A stretch of 64,000 bases of DNA from the NCBI RefSeq assembly GCF_002288925.2, contig NW_022098076.1, forward strand, positions 85,615,612 to 85,679,611, read 5' to 3'. Made by a program: the position numbers and the translations under genes. The stretch comes from Delphinapterus leucas. Taxonomy: Eukaryota; Chordata; Mammalia; Artiodactyla; Monodontidae. The notes beneath the pieces are model-generated. The model was given only the letters and a program-made list of their open reading frames with translations. It was not told the DNA's origin and ran no database searches. Shown in pieces: positions 45,853 through 57,620 of this stretch (position 1 is its first letter; each line of letters opens with the position of its first letter).

Positions 45853-48800
45853 AACAAAAGCTCCTGTTGATTCTAATGAACACCAATACTTGAGAGCCAG
45901 TGTCTTAGAGGATGACAGACCTTGAGGTTGATAGGGCCAGGTGAAAAATTCCTGATAAAGAATGTAGGGCCACAAGGTAATGCGATGGGTTGGTAGCTCT
46001 CTGCAGAATCAGTTTTATTATAATCACACCTGTGGAAGGGATGGGGGAAGGAAATCCCAAATCTAAGATATATGAATATAGTAGAAATAAATCATATACG
46101 TACATATGCTTTCTATACCAGAGATACTGTGCTATACCACTATAATTTAGCATTTCTAGTGAAGGGTTCTTCCCTTGAAGTGTTTAACCTGCTAACATTC
46201 AACGGATGCAAATGTGAGCAGTGGAATATGAAGAAGCCTGCACACAGGTGAACCCTATTCGCAATCCACACATGGATGGATGTACCCAGCTGCCTGAGCA
46301 TCCCGCCCAAGCCTCATACATCTTCTCATCCCCAAGCATGGAAAATAATGCCTGTTTACCGTGGATGCTCAACACATACCCTTTGGATTTGTTTAATATG
46401 TCTCTGCTAACAACTCCATTCCAAATCCAACCATGTGCCTCATGATAATAGACTGTATTGAGGTCCATTACAGTATTAAAATGGAATTTAATAAAGCTGA
46501 AAATTTGACAAATCATACATGTTCTTCTCTTAATTCTAGAAGAGCCCTGATCGATACACACTTGCCCATACTCGGTCCCTTCTAAGATGATGAACTTTAC
46601 AACGGTCAGAAGACGTCAAGGCTATATATCTGTTGCTGATTGCCAAGGCTGCCAGTTAGGGGTGGAGTATAATTTACATAGAGTGTAAATTACTAGAGAG
46701 GAATGAGAGCAACTTACAAGTGAGTACTTAGGAAGATCAGTTTCTTAACTTCAGAATCATGTTTACTATACAAATATAATAACGATGATGATGAGAAACG
46801 GCACATGTTCATCCACTCCAGTATGATGAGACATGCACTAAGTTAATGATTTGGTATAAGGAAAAATGACCTTTGGGGAAATCACGGACCACTTAAAGAA
46901 TCAGATAAACTAGACTTGTGCCAACGAGCACAAGATTTACACAAAATTTTCACTTTGTGTCAAGGAGTTCTCTGATCCCTGGAAGCCCATCAGTGCCTAC
47001 AAGTTTGTTTCAACAGCATTTGGTAAGTTTGTCCATGACAGTCATGACAGCAGTACAGAGGGGAAAGAGGGACACGAGGAGAGAGGTTACATGGATTTTG
47101 ATCCTGTGACACAATACAACAGAAATAACATGAGATCTGGACTCAAATAATCCTGCCTTGAGACTTGACTCCATGGCTTTATAACCACAGAAAAACCAGG
47201 ACTGCTGTAAGGATGAAGCAAGTTAAGCTGATGGGTACTCTCTGGCTAGTAAATGCAGATGTCACTTTCATTAAACAAATATTATACATTTTTTATTATA
47301 TAGGATCCTAGATGTTAATATCTTTTAGGTCACACTTATGGTATGAAACTCCCCAGATTGCAATCAGAAGTTTATAAAGTTACCTTATTTAAGTTATTAA
47401 GACCCTCTGAACACAAGTCAAGAGAAATTTGACTATACCAGTTCTATCCCAAAGCAAAAAGAAGAAATGTATCTTCTTTACATAAATAGAATAACAGTTG
47501 TATAAACTTCTTCTTAAGAGAAAGCCAACATCATCATTCATAAAAACGTGGATGTTTAAAAAGTGACTAACATACACATCATTAAATTACATCACAAACA
47601 TTTACACCGCAAGCCAGCCACTGACACACACACCCATCACACATACATACCATACACATACACATACACGCACACACATATTTTTATGTCAATCTATATG
47701 TGTGTGTATGAATCATCATATAATCTTCATTTGCTTTTCATTTCCTAAACTCTGCCTGGCAATAATTGACTTTCATCTACCAATTAAAATCTACTGCAAA
47801 TTCATGTCTTCCACAGACTGACATGCTTTTCAAAAAAGAACATGCAATCTGGTGACAGGGGGATGGAGAGATTTTACTCAATTAGAGTTTTAATTAAATC
47901 ATTATTTTCTCACAGTGTTTTACCAGAAACAAATTATTTTCAATCCTGAAAAGATATTCTTTGTTCGTGCTATATCAAGAAAATTTAGTCACAAGATCGG
48001 TAATAGCGAGCCCAGGATTTTGTAAGGTAAATGCCACCATTTCAAATCCCAAAGTCAATTCACAGCAGCGATTTAAGAGAAGCAAAAGGCCTGGCAAGAG
48101 TATTTATTTCCTCCAAGAATCCTCTGCAAGCAAACTGTCCATTCAGCAATTCTGCAGGCTACTGTTTCACCATGTGACAGGCCCACTTATTCATAAACAA
48201 ATCATTAACATTCTTGACATAAATCCATAGTGGACCATTAATCCCAGCTATGATAATGTTTTAGAACATTTGCTCTGCCCATCATGAAAGGGAGTGTTGT
48301 TTCCCAGAACCCATCCCTGACAAATAAGAGACAAATTATGCCCCATGAGAAAACTTTGAGAATGAACGGCTTACACACCAATTACTGTCTCATTATCAGG
48401 CTGATGCCGAAATAGATCCTGTGTGCTTTGGGTGAAATGTAGATTTTTCTTACTCAGACCAAAAATACAAGTATATACAAAACTATTTGCCGAAGTTAAT
48501 TCCACTGCTCTGATTCTTCTGCAAGCCACACTCTGGGGATGTTCCTCATAAAAACAAATTAAAAATTATTGCCTAAAGCAATAAATATTGCTAATAAGTG
48601 ATTTTGGTTGCTTGCATAACTACCAAAAAATACCAAGATCCTAACAACTGTAATAAGAGATGATTAATATGGCCTTTTAGCATCTCAAAGTGTTCATTAT
48701 ATTCTGCCTAAGAGTCATCAGGAAAGGGATATAAGTAATAGAGAAACAATAATCATGGTCAAAAAACCTTATTTCAGTTAAATAGATCCTGTGTCCTGAC

Positions 48801-49187
48801 AAGTCTCTTAAATTCAGTTTATAGATTCTCCCAGCAGAACTTCAACAATAAACCTCTTCACAATCAAAAGGCATTGGTTATGCACTCATACATAAGAAGT
48901 ACTCTGCTGTATGTTTTTTTTTTATGTTCCAAGGTAAATGGATCCAATTCTAGCTCTTCAACCCTGACATTATAAGTTAAATAAATATGCTTACAGCTCG
49001 ACAAAAGCAATCAAATCAAATTTTTTATTTTCTATATCAGTACCCTTAGTATGACCTACAAACCATCTCCTGGGCTTAACTCCAGGCTTCTGCTCTGTCA
49101 ACCATCACTTCTCACATTTGCACTGGCAGGGACAAGACGACGAGCCTGTTTATTTCTCCATAAGATATCTGGTTTCCAGCAACTGTT
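45853..49187. other. No gene; CA-rich microsatellite at 47623-47680
   Basis: The tract is imperfect (CA)n with interspersed CAT/TAC units. A short (GAT)n run lies near 46784. No repeat family or coding sequence is recognised in the remaining 3.2 kb. Confidence 0.4.
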
Positions 49188-49352
49188 CAGTATTTCTCAA
49201 ACTTCATGTGCATAGGCATCACTGGGGATTTCGTTATGACGCAGATGCTGGGTCAACATGTGTGGGGTGGCACCTGACAACAGTCTGCTTCTCTAGCAAG
49301 CTCCCAGGTGACACTGATACTGCATCCTTGGCCCATCCTTTGAGAAGCAAGG
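49188..49352 (+). mobile_element. MER5A-like hAT (Charlie) element
   Basis: Runs from cagtatttctcaaacttcatg to cctttgagaagcaagg with imperfect terminal inverted repeats. Inside are catcactggggatttcgtta and ctcccaggtgacactgatact in family order. Confidence 0.75.
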
Positions 49353-49601
49353 TAGGAGATGACCACGTTTTGATAATGGCTTGGGAGATCAATAGCTTGG
49401 TTCTCCTTGGGCATGAAATAGAAACTCTTCTATTTAATTTTGCTTTTCCCATTACTAATGTAGTTATTAACTTTAATAAATAAAAAATTTTAAACCATGT
49501 TTTATATGATTCAACCTAAGATTTAAAGGGCACAAATCTAGAGAAATACTTGTATGGCATTGTTATAGGGTCACCCTACTGATGACCTGGATTTGAATTT
49601 T

Positions 49602-49826
49602 TTTTTTTTTTTTTTTTTTTGCGGTACACGGGCCTCTCACTGTTGTGGCCTCTCCCTGTTGTGGCCTCTCCCGTTGCGGAGCACAGGCTCCAGATGCGCA
49701 GGCTCAGCGGCCATGGCTCACGGCCCCAGTCTCCCTGTGGCATGTGGGATCTTCCTGGACCGGGGCACGAACCCGTGTCCCCTGCATCGGCAGGTGGACT
49801 CTCAACCACTGCGCCACCAGGGAAGC
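49602..49826 (-). mobile_element. CHR-2-like SINE with a 16-bp internal tandem duplication
   Basis: Full-length minus-strand copy with identical 16-bp duplication cctggatttgaatttt (49586-49601 and 49827-49842). Inside, ctgttgtggcctctcc occurs twice in tandem (49640-49655 and 49656-49671); other copies have it once. Confidence 0.95.
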
Positions 49827-50109
49827 CCTGGATTTGAATTTTATTCTACTCTTCCAGTAAACAAAACCATGGGGCCATAAACGTGGCACTGAACTTCTCC
49901 TGGCCTCAGTATCCTGAGGTGGAAAATGTGAATGGAGAACACTCACCTCGCGGTGTTAGCATAGGATGAAATAAAAATATATGAATACTGTTTTAGCATA
50001 GGAGATGCTCAACAATGAGTTTCTTTTTTTGCTGTCTTTGATTATTATCAAACCTTACCAAACATATCAAACACTTTAACCCTGGCTCCAGTAGATGAAC
50101 TCAATCTGC

Positions 50110-50186
50110 AGTAAAAGATGCAGTTGGATTTGGACCTGGATCTGCTATTTATGAGCTATTCATCCTTAAGCAAATCACTTCACCCA
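50110..50186 (+). repeat. MIR fragment
   Basis: gatctgctatttatgagctat followed by ccttaagcaaatcacttcacc is the MIR core. Confidence 0.5.
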
Positions 50187-50379
50187 GTGGTTCTCAGATG
50201 TGGATTGTCAGACCCACACCAAGCCGGCTGTATAATAATCACTTGATAAAAATTCAGAGTCCTCTGCCTGCCAGCTAGGCAGAGCTGTTTTCATACAAGT
50301 CTGAGATAAAGCCTTGGAGTCTGCATTATTAAATACTTCTATAGTGATTCTGATCTACAGCAAGGACTAGAAAACACTG
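50187..50379 (-). mobile_element. Diverged MER5-like hAT element
   Basis: Begins cagtggttctcagatgtgg and ends with ttctgatctacagcaaggact then agaaaacactg, consistent with MER5-type termini. The centre is poorly matched, so the family is uncertain. Confidence 0.45.
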
Positions 50380-51124
50380 TCTTCATATTTAGACCCACGG
50401 ATACCTTGATTATGATGCCTTACCCCCTATCGCCGGGTTTTTAAAACAGGGCTTACTTAGTAAACAAACAGCAAGCTGCTACAGCGTTTAAGACTGAGTT
50501 GTCATTACTACCCTCATCTATAGGCTCAGAGGATTAACTCACAGTAACTCCCCTTGGCTCTGAGTATCGCGTGCCTAAACGCACCCCTCACTTCACAGCT
50601 CTGGCCATACCTGGATCAAAAGCAGCTGCAAGCTTCAGTTCCCGGTGTTCTTCTTTTTTAATCACCACCACAATCTGGCTCCTGATGGAGATGGCTTCGT
50701 TGTGTCTTTCTGCCTGTGAGTTCAGTGAGTGAGGCCTGCCAGGTGACCTCCGGACTCTGGCTTTCTCTACCATGACTTTGCAAAGTAGAAAGACAAGCAC
50801 CCCATCACTACCCAATCAGTCGCATCTCTAGAGCAAGGGCTTCGTAAATCCCCATGAAAAGCCTTTTCAGTCCGAAGGGAAGGATTTTCTCTCAGCTCAC
50901 TGCTATGTCTCAGCTCTTTTACCACTTCCCTTCTGGACATACATTGGTCCTGGTAACAATTATCACAAAAAGAAACATATATTTCTCCACTTCTAGTTTT
51001 ACAGGATTAAGATCCCATTTCCAATTACAAATCTTAGATAGAATGAGGCTTTTATATAAATAAAATATATAAAACATATTTATGCAGAATGCAGCTAGGT
51101 TTTTATGCAGAGACCCAGAAGAGT
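50380..51124. other. No gene recognised
   Basis: Unassigned intron. Short overlapping frames only. Confidence 0.4.
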
Positions 51125-51238
51125 TTTTTCTTTTTTTTTTCTTTTTTTTTTTTCCCAAAATCATAGAATGCATTCCCTTCACTGTTCCCTTCATTTCTCT
51201 TCCTCCCCCTTCTCCCTCCCTTTCTTCCTTCCTCTCAA
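51125..51238 (+). repeat. Pyrimidine-rich tract
   Basis: T-run clusters (51125-51153) and CTTCC/CTCCC-rich text (51195-51235) just upstream of a SINE insertion. Confidence 0.7.
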
Positions 51239-51248
51239 CAGTAATTGC

Positions 51249-51462
51249 GGGGCTTCTCTGGTGGCGCAGTGGTTGAGAGTCCGCCTGCCGATGCAGGGGA
51301 CACAGGTTCGTGCCCCGGTCCGGGAAGATCCCACATGCCGCGGAGCGGCTGGGCCCGTGAGCCATGGCCGCTGAGCCTGCGCGTCCGGAGCCTGTGCTCC
51401 GCGACGGGAGAGGCCGCAACAGTGAAAGGCCCGCGTACCGCAAAAAAAACCCCAAAAAATCC
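51249..51462 (+). mobile_element. CHR-2-like SINE, 10-bp target-site duplication
   Basis: Full-length, CpG-rich and close to consensus. cagtaattgc occurs at 51239-51248 and 51463-51472. The tail is impure (A8-CCCC-A6-TCC). Confidence 0.94.
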
Positions 51463-51574
51463 CAGTAATTGCAATTCTATAAACTCACTGAAACCATCCC
51501 TAACCAAACAGAATATTATTTCTTAGACCTATCTACGTTATAGGTGAGTGTCTCCTATAATCCATCTGGTATAA

Positions 51575-51690
51575 TGAGATAGAGAAAGAGAGAAAAATAG
51601 AGAGATACGGATAGATGATAGATAGATAGATAGATAAATAAATACATGATAGAAGAGAGATAGAGAGAGAGAAAGAGAGACAGAGACTGG
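51575..51690 (+). repeat. (GATA)n and GA-rich microsatellite
   Basis: agatagatagatagataaata core flanked by (GAGA)-type runs; an imperfect tetranucleotide repeat. Confidence 0.85.
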
Positions 51691-54589
51691 GACTGTGTAT
51701 CAGTGTTCTGGTTTCCAATCTTGGAGTCATGAAGGAATTAGAGAAGCAGGTCTGGTATAAGATGATAAGGGCAACCGATGCTTGGCTTTCTTGAGAGACA
51801 ACAGGGAATGCTATGGCAAACAAAAGAGTGCATGCCCACTCAAAAGGCAGAGCCCCCCACTGAACTCTAAACAAAAATGAAGCAAGAATAGAAGTAAACA
51901 CTGCCAGAGAGTCACATTTTTCAAGAGAAGCCAAGAGGCCAGATATTTATATAAAATCTCCTGATCTTTTGGTGTTTGATACAATTTAAAACTTCTACAA
52001 GCACTGTGTTGGCCAAAGGAAATACATCAGCAAGGCCAAGGTGGCTCACTGGCCAACCACTTGCACACCTTCGCCTAGAAGAGTCTCTTGTGGCAGGGAT
52101 GCTGGCTGGTCACCAGAATCTGTTTCCCCTCCTTCCTGGGTACTTGGTTGAACCATGTCTCTTCACATTCCTTGGAATTAGGAATGAACTGATGGTTGAG
52201 TTCTAGCCAACAGAATATGAGCAGAAAGGACACGTGCCTTCTTATGAGTAAAAAAGACTACAACAAAGAAGCAGCTGTGCCTCCTCGTGCTGTCTTTCCA
52301 CTTCCACAAACAACAACAAGCCCTAAGGGCAGTGAAACCAAAGGAAATAAATGACCTTTTAAAAAACGGTTAAAATATGGAAAGACATTGGGAAGATGGG
52401 CATTCTAGATGAAAAGGAAGAGTTTGTCAAAAAAGACTTAGAGTGGGAAAGAGAGAAGGCTTCAAGGCTCTTTTTCCAATACGTCTTGCTGCATAGGTAA
52501 AAATAAAATTCAAAGAATGTAGCTTTTTGTCTTATAATTTTGTTTATTTGCATGCAGATTACTTGTTGGGAAAGTGAAAAAGAAGGCTGAATGCCATATG
52601 CCAATATGGCGCCAGAAGCCAGCAGTGAACCATGGCTGCTCCGGAAATAAGATCCATCCCTACAGACAGGCTTTATATGTGCCAGGCAGTCCCCTACAGG
52701 CAAGGCATCTAAAAGCTTGGTGAAATCAGTTAAAGAGGGTTAATAACTTTTTCCATTTACTTCCAGCCAATAAGATTTCATTAAGTATATTTTAATTAAA
52801 ATTTAATCATGCTTTTTGTGCCTACAGACAGCCTCTGCTGAAAATTTCATTAACTAGTATTTTCTAAAACTCCTTTCCAAATCTGCCTAATAATGAAGAA
52901 ATATTTATTGTGGTGATGTTGTATTCTCTCCTCAAAAGTGGGGGAAGGAGTTGAGGTGGGGGGCAGTGACATGATTATGTAAAAGAGATTATACCACAAA
53001 AATGTGTGAACAAATATGGGAGGCTGGTTTGGGGGAAAAAAATAGTTCCATACATCAGAGGCTTAAGCAAAGGAGCATTTGCTAGATTCAAAATTAGAGT
53101 AACACTTTGTCTATGTAAGCACTGAGAAATGAGGTTTCTGCATAATCTAATGTCTGTATTCTTTCCGTCCTTCACTCGTTTATTCATTCAGTACATTCAT
53201 GGACAAGAACTGCTCTGGAAACAGTAATCTAAATGGCAAGCTGAGGTTTCCAAGTGCCAAACCTTCAGATGACTGTGATGAACAAAACATCTTTATTTGC
53301 ATACTTGTCATTTTCTTAAAGTGTGTAAGTAAAATATAGTTGTTTGTTGATCACGTTTACTTCTGGTATGGGCATAAATTATACTAGTCAGCTTAAGCAG
53401 AGAAATGCTCTCATGGGTCATTGAGAAAGGTATGCTTCTCTGTTCCGAAGCCACATGGCACCACATTACAGTTTCCATTTATTTGTCAGGCTCTCTATCA
53501 CCTCCACAGAGGACGAAGCATGGGCTTTGTGGTATGAGGCCCATGGGGCTTTCTCAAATGCTTCTGGCCAGACCCTGGTAGTGCTCGGGATGGATGAGGT
53601 GATCAGAAAAGTAACTTTTTAAGAAAGACAGCGTCACAATGCAGCTTTACACATACCTTCCAACAGCGTCATAATGAAATGTTTGACGCTACTACCACAT
53701 TTTGGTTAATCAGAATTTTAAGAAAATTATACATTCTAATAAATGAATACCTTCGTCAACTTGAGGTTGAATACAATTCTGAAAATAACTTAAGATTCCT
53801 CTAATGTATATGAAACTTAGTGGGTTTCAAGGTCACTCTTTGGAAATCAATTTTAATTTCATAGTTTCTCAAATATAGAAGGTGTCCTACTAGCCTAGTG
53901 TGTAACAATCCCAGACCCTCTAAGTCTGTGTTTTAAAGCCAGGCCTTTATCGTGGCCTCTTTTTCTTAGAATTTGCCTTTTACAGGGGAAAAAAAATAGA
54001 AAACAAAGAGAAAATACCTGGTTAAGGGTTCTACCTATTTAGTTTCTTTTTTCCTATACTAATGTGCTTCCTAAGTTAAGTTTAAAATAGATTTGTCCTC
54101 AATGCCCTTGAATCAGGTGTCCAAAAGTTTCTTCTGGAGAAATTTATAATTCCCTTTCAAAGGACAACTTTTTGAAGCTCACCTGGAGATCAAGCAGTAA
54201 GCCATCACAGAGAGATGTTTTATAGCTGTCACATGTTATGTGACTTCTTTATTTTTTCCTCCTCTGTCAAAAGAAGCACAGCCCAGGTTCCCATGTGGCA
54301 AAGAGGAAACTCCTATGAGACTGTCACTAAGAATTGGAGGCAAGCCCTAAGCAGCTCTCTGCGTTCTACCTGTAGCTGGAAAGGGGGCCAAATTTGGAGA
54401 AGTGTGCTTTCCAACGTGCCATTTTAAATCTATTTCCATGCAAAGATAACCTTGTAAAAATGCTAATAGGAATAGGCCCCAAAGACATTCCAGAAGGTTT
54501 CTCTTCCAAGGGCTGGACCTCACAGTTATTGCTGCCATTGAAGGTTTATTAAGCAGAGTAGGGGCATGTGCCTTCGGCCAAAAACTACA
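51691..54589. other. No gene; possible ancient repeats 52010-52330 and 53165-53270
   Basis: gttgagttctagccaacagaa then tatgagcagaaaggacacgtg (about 52195-52240) resembles an old interspersed repeat of unknown class. ttcactcgtttattcattcag at 53170 looks like an antisense L2/MIR end. Remaining text unassigned. Confidence 0.3.
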
Positions 54590-54775
54590 TGGGGCCTTTT
54601 ATAGGCTTTTGCCATTTACTTTTCACATAAACCCTGCTAGACAGGTAATATAATTTCCTTTTACATATGAGAAAACTGAGACTTAGTTACTTACCCAAAG
54701 CACAGCAAGGCAAGTGAGACAGAATCAGAAGCAGGGCACCTAAGCCCCAGATCACAGTCATCCTCCTTGCCTGTG
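54590..54775 (-). repeat. MIR SINE, antisense
   Basis: ttttacatatgagaaaactga then gacttagttacttacccaaag is antisense MIR, with a degenerate 3' half on the left. Confidence 0.6.
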
Positions 54776-55711
54776 CATCCCAACTGACCCACCAGGAAAT
54801 ACACATCTCCCCTCCCCCCTGCCCCATGACCCTGAGCTCCTTTTCCAAACTCACTCTCAAGTCTAATCCCCTTTGTAACCAACAACAGAAATTAATGACA
54901 CCAGGGGAAGAGATTAAGTACCTATTCTGGGTTCTTGAAATAAAGAAGTTAACCAAGGAGACCAGAGGGAGAGAAAAAAAAAATATGAGTTCAGCAGGTG
55001 AGACCTGGACTCCATCCAATCCAGGCTCTGTGACTTTCCAACTTTAGGTAAGTAAATGAACCCCTCTAAGCCTCCACTCTTCATGGATAAATGCCCAGCT
55101 TCCAGGGTATCTGTGAGAGTTGAGTGAGATGAATAAGCCAAGCCAGGGGGCAGCCTCCTCTCCATCCTCAACACCAGACCCAAACACAGCCCTCGTTCAA
55201 CTCATCAGGCTCCCCGGCCATTTCAAGGGTCATGTCTCTCAAGGGATACATCTGTCCACAGCATCCATCCGCCTCCAGGGTTGGCTCTTTTCAGTTAGGA
55301 AAGTTAAATTCAGAGGATCTCAGTCAAACACAAAGGCAAAACTTAGAGACCAGAAAGGTAGAGAAAGTGTTGACTCAGGGAAGGGCAATTTCCCATCTTA
55401 AGCTCTAGGGCCCCTCGAAAGAATAGCAAATCACTCACAATTTTCCTCCGACCACCTTCTCAGTCAATAACATGTTCACTGACATAGTCCATTTTATGGG
55501 CAGCCCCTGACCCCAAATTCTACAAGTCATATGGCAGAGGTAGACACACTTCTCAGAGGTGGACATTATGTCTTCTTTCCATTCTTGGTCCTCAGCACAA
55601 CAAATTCTTGACACGACTAAGTACAGAGCATGTATGATTTTTATCAGTGAAAAAAAAACCCCATAAATCATGTAATGTGCCATCACTTAAGCTAGCCAAA
55701 GACCCTTGATC
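54776..55711. other. No gene recognised
   Basis: Mixed composition; chance frames up to 93 codons on both strands without similarity. Confidence 0.4.
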
Positions 55712-55728
55712 AAAAAATCAAGTCAGTA

Positions 55729-55939
55729 GGGCTTCCCTGGTGGCGCAGTGTTTGAGAGCCCGCCTGCCGATGCAGGGGACACAGGTTTGTGCCCTGGTCC
55801 GGGAAGATCCCACGTGCCGCGGAGCAGCTGGGCCCGTGAGCCATGGCTGCTGAGCCTGCGCGTCCAGAGCCTGTGCTCCGCAACGGGAGAGGCCACAGCA
55901 GTGAGAGACCCGCGTACCGCAAAAAAAAAAAAAAAAAAA
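55729..55939 (+). mobile_element. CHR-2-like SINE, 17-bp target-site duplication
   Basis: Full-length, with identical aaaaaatcaagtcagta at 55712-55728 and 55940-55956 and a long A tail. Antisense to PID1. Confidence 0.95.
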
Positions 55940-56030
55940 AAAAAATCAAGTCAGTAAATTTACTGTCAAACACCACAACAACTGTATACAACCTTAAGCC
56001 ATGTAGGACTTAATAAAGAGTGCACCAGAA

Positions 56031-56304
56031 GGACTTCCCTGGTAGTGCAGTGGTTAAGAATCCACCTGCCACTGCAGGGATTGAACATGGTTTCGATCCC
56101 CGGTCCGGGAAGATTCCCACATGCCACAGAGGAACTAAGCCCGCGTGTCACAACTACTGAAGCCCGCGCGCCTAGAGCCCAGGCTCCGCAACAAGAGTAG
56201 CCCCCACTTGCTGCAACTAGAGAAAGCCCACATGCAGCAACGAAGACCCAACACAGCCAAAAATAAATAAGTAAATTTATAAATAATAAATAAAATTTTT
56301 AAAA
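56031..56304 (+). mobile_element. Long-form CHR-type SINE
   Basis: Head ggacttccctggtagtgcagt, B-box region ggtttcgatccccggtccggg, cacaactactgaag unit and a terminal agccaaaaataaataag. Duplication aaagagtg(c/t)accagaa at 56015-56030 and 56305-56320 has one difference in 16. It is only 75 bp right of the previous SINE's duplication, and looks older. Confidence 0.92.
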
Positions 56305-56484
56305 AAAGAGTGTACCAGAAATGCAAATTTTAAATATCAAATTTTGAACTGGAAAAGTTGTTCCATTTTATTCTATCCAACCATCTTAAAGGTAAGAAAA
56401 CTGAAACGTAGAGGTGAGGTGGACTTGCCTGTAAACATAAAATGAAAAAATAATATCTGATGTGATTAAGACTACGTTCCGGGG

Positions 56485-56720
56485 TCCCTTCTAAGTGTTT
56501 TGTAAGTAGTATGCCTTGTCATTCATATAACCCAATGCGGTTGGTATTTTTTTCCAGCTTTATTGAGATATAATTAACAGCCCCATTTCACAGATGCAGA
56601 ACAGAGGTTGAAAGAGACTAAATAATCTGCCCAACGGCATATCTCTAGCAGTTGGTAGAGCCAAGTCAAACCCACCTCATCTGACTCAGAGTCCACTTTC
56701 ACGACCGTTGCTCTCAACTG
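56485..56720 (-). repeat. MIR SINE, antisense, carrying a short L1-like piece
   Basis: gccccatttcacagatgcaga and agtcaaacccacctcatctga follow antisense MIR. Around 56548-56578, ttccagctttattgagatataattaaca matches the conserved start of L1M 3'UTRs and breaks the MIR in two. Confidence 0.5.
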
Positions 56721-57229
56721 AGAACCCACAGCATGGATTCTCCCACCAGGGAATGAGCCGGGTGTTCTCACAGCCCCACCAACCCTGCCGTGTTGAGTCC
56801 GGGGAGCCGTCAAGATGGGTCAGTCAAAACGTAATCACTTCTTAAGAAATCAGTTAAAAAGAGAAAAGAAAAGAAATAAGTATATCTGAAGGCTATGGAA
56901 ACCTTGGTCAATTAAAAAAACTACAAGTATTTATTTAGATTCTTAAAAAACTAGAATTCTAGAACCAAATATGGGGAAGGATTAGGGCATTATTAGAGAA
57001 CGATTGAGAAAGGATGGAGGACTTTTTATTAGTTTTACTATCGCTAAAGATATCCACATGCTTGGTATAAAAAAGGAAATTGCATTAACACAGAAGGGCG
57101 GATACTGAAACATGAAAGACCCCTCCTCCTCCTCTGAACGTTAATGTCAGATCCCAGAGCCGATCACTATCAGCAGGGTGGTTACTGCTGTTTTACTTGT
57201 TGTGTTTCTTTTGCAGCTCTTTCCAGAAA
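56721..57229. other. No gene recognised
   Basis: Unassigned intron. Confidence 0.4.
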
Positions 57230-57620
57230 TGTTCAGGGCAGTTAAAGGATAAGAAGATTTTTCTTTTCTGTTTCCTTTTGTTTTATAAATGTGGTAATAC
57301 CATATTACTATTTTATAGCTTACTTTTTTCTCTTACTATATATTGAATATATTCCCCTAACAGCAACACACAGCACATCTAATCACTGTCTCTGTCATTC
57401 TCTCCCACTCTCCTCTCCCTCCCTCCCTCCCTCCTTCCTTCCCCCTCCCTCTCTCCCTTTCACTCCCTCTCCCCTCCCCCGCTTTCATTTCTCTAAGTTC
57501 TATAGTGTTCCATTAAATCGTGGCTACATACTTTCACTAATCACATAAGGATATTGAGGTTGTTTCTTGCCGTTTGGGTACACTGTTGTTACTATTACAG
57601 ACAATGTAGGAAAGTACAGG
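57230..57620 (+). repeat. Ancient L1 3'UTR-like fragment with pyrimidine tract
   Basis: aagttctatagtgttccatta, ggatattgaggttgtttcttg, then tgttactattacagacaatg resemble L1M 3'UTR text. A (CCCT)n-rich tract at 57411-57480 lies inside. Confidence 0.45.

Noticed and set aside
49593..49880. Short frames on both strands at the CHR-2 SINEs (44-56 kb and 24-35 kb)
   Set aside because: The same peptides recur at each SINE because the repeat sequence recurs. They are translation shadows of a tRNA-derived element.
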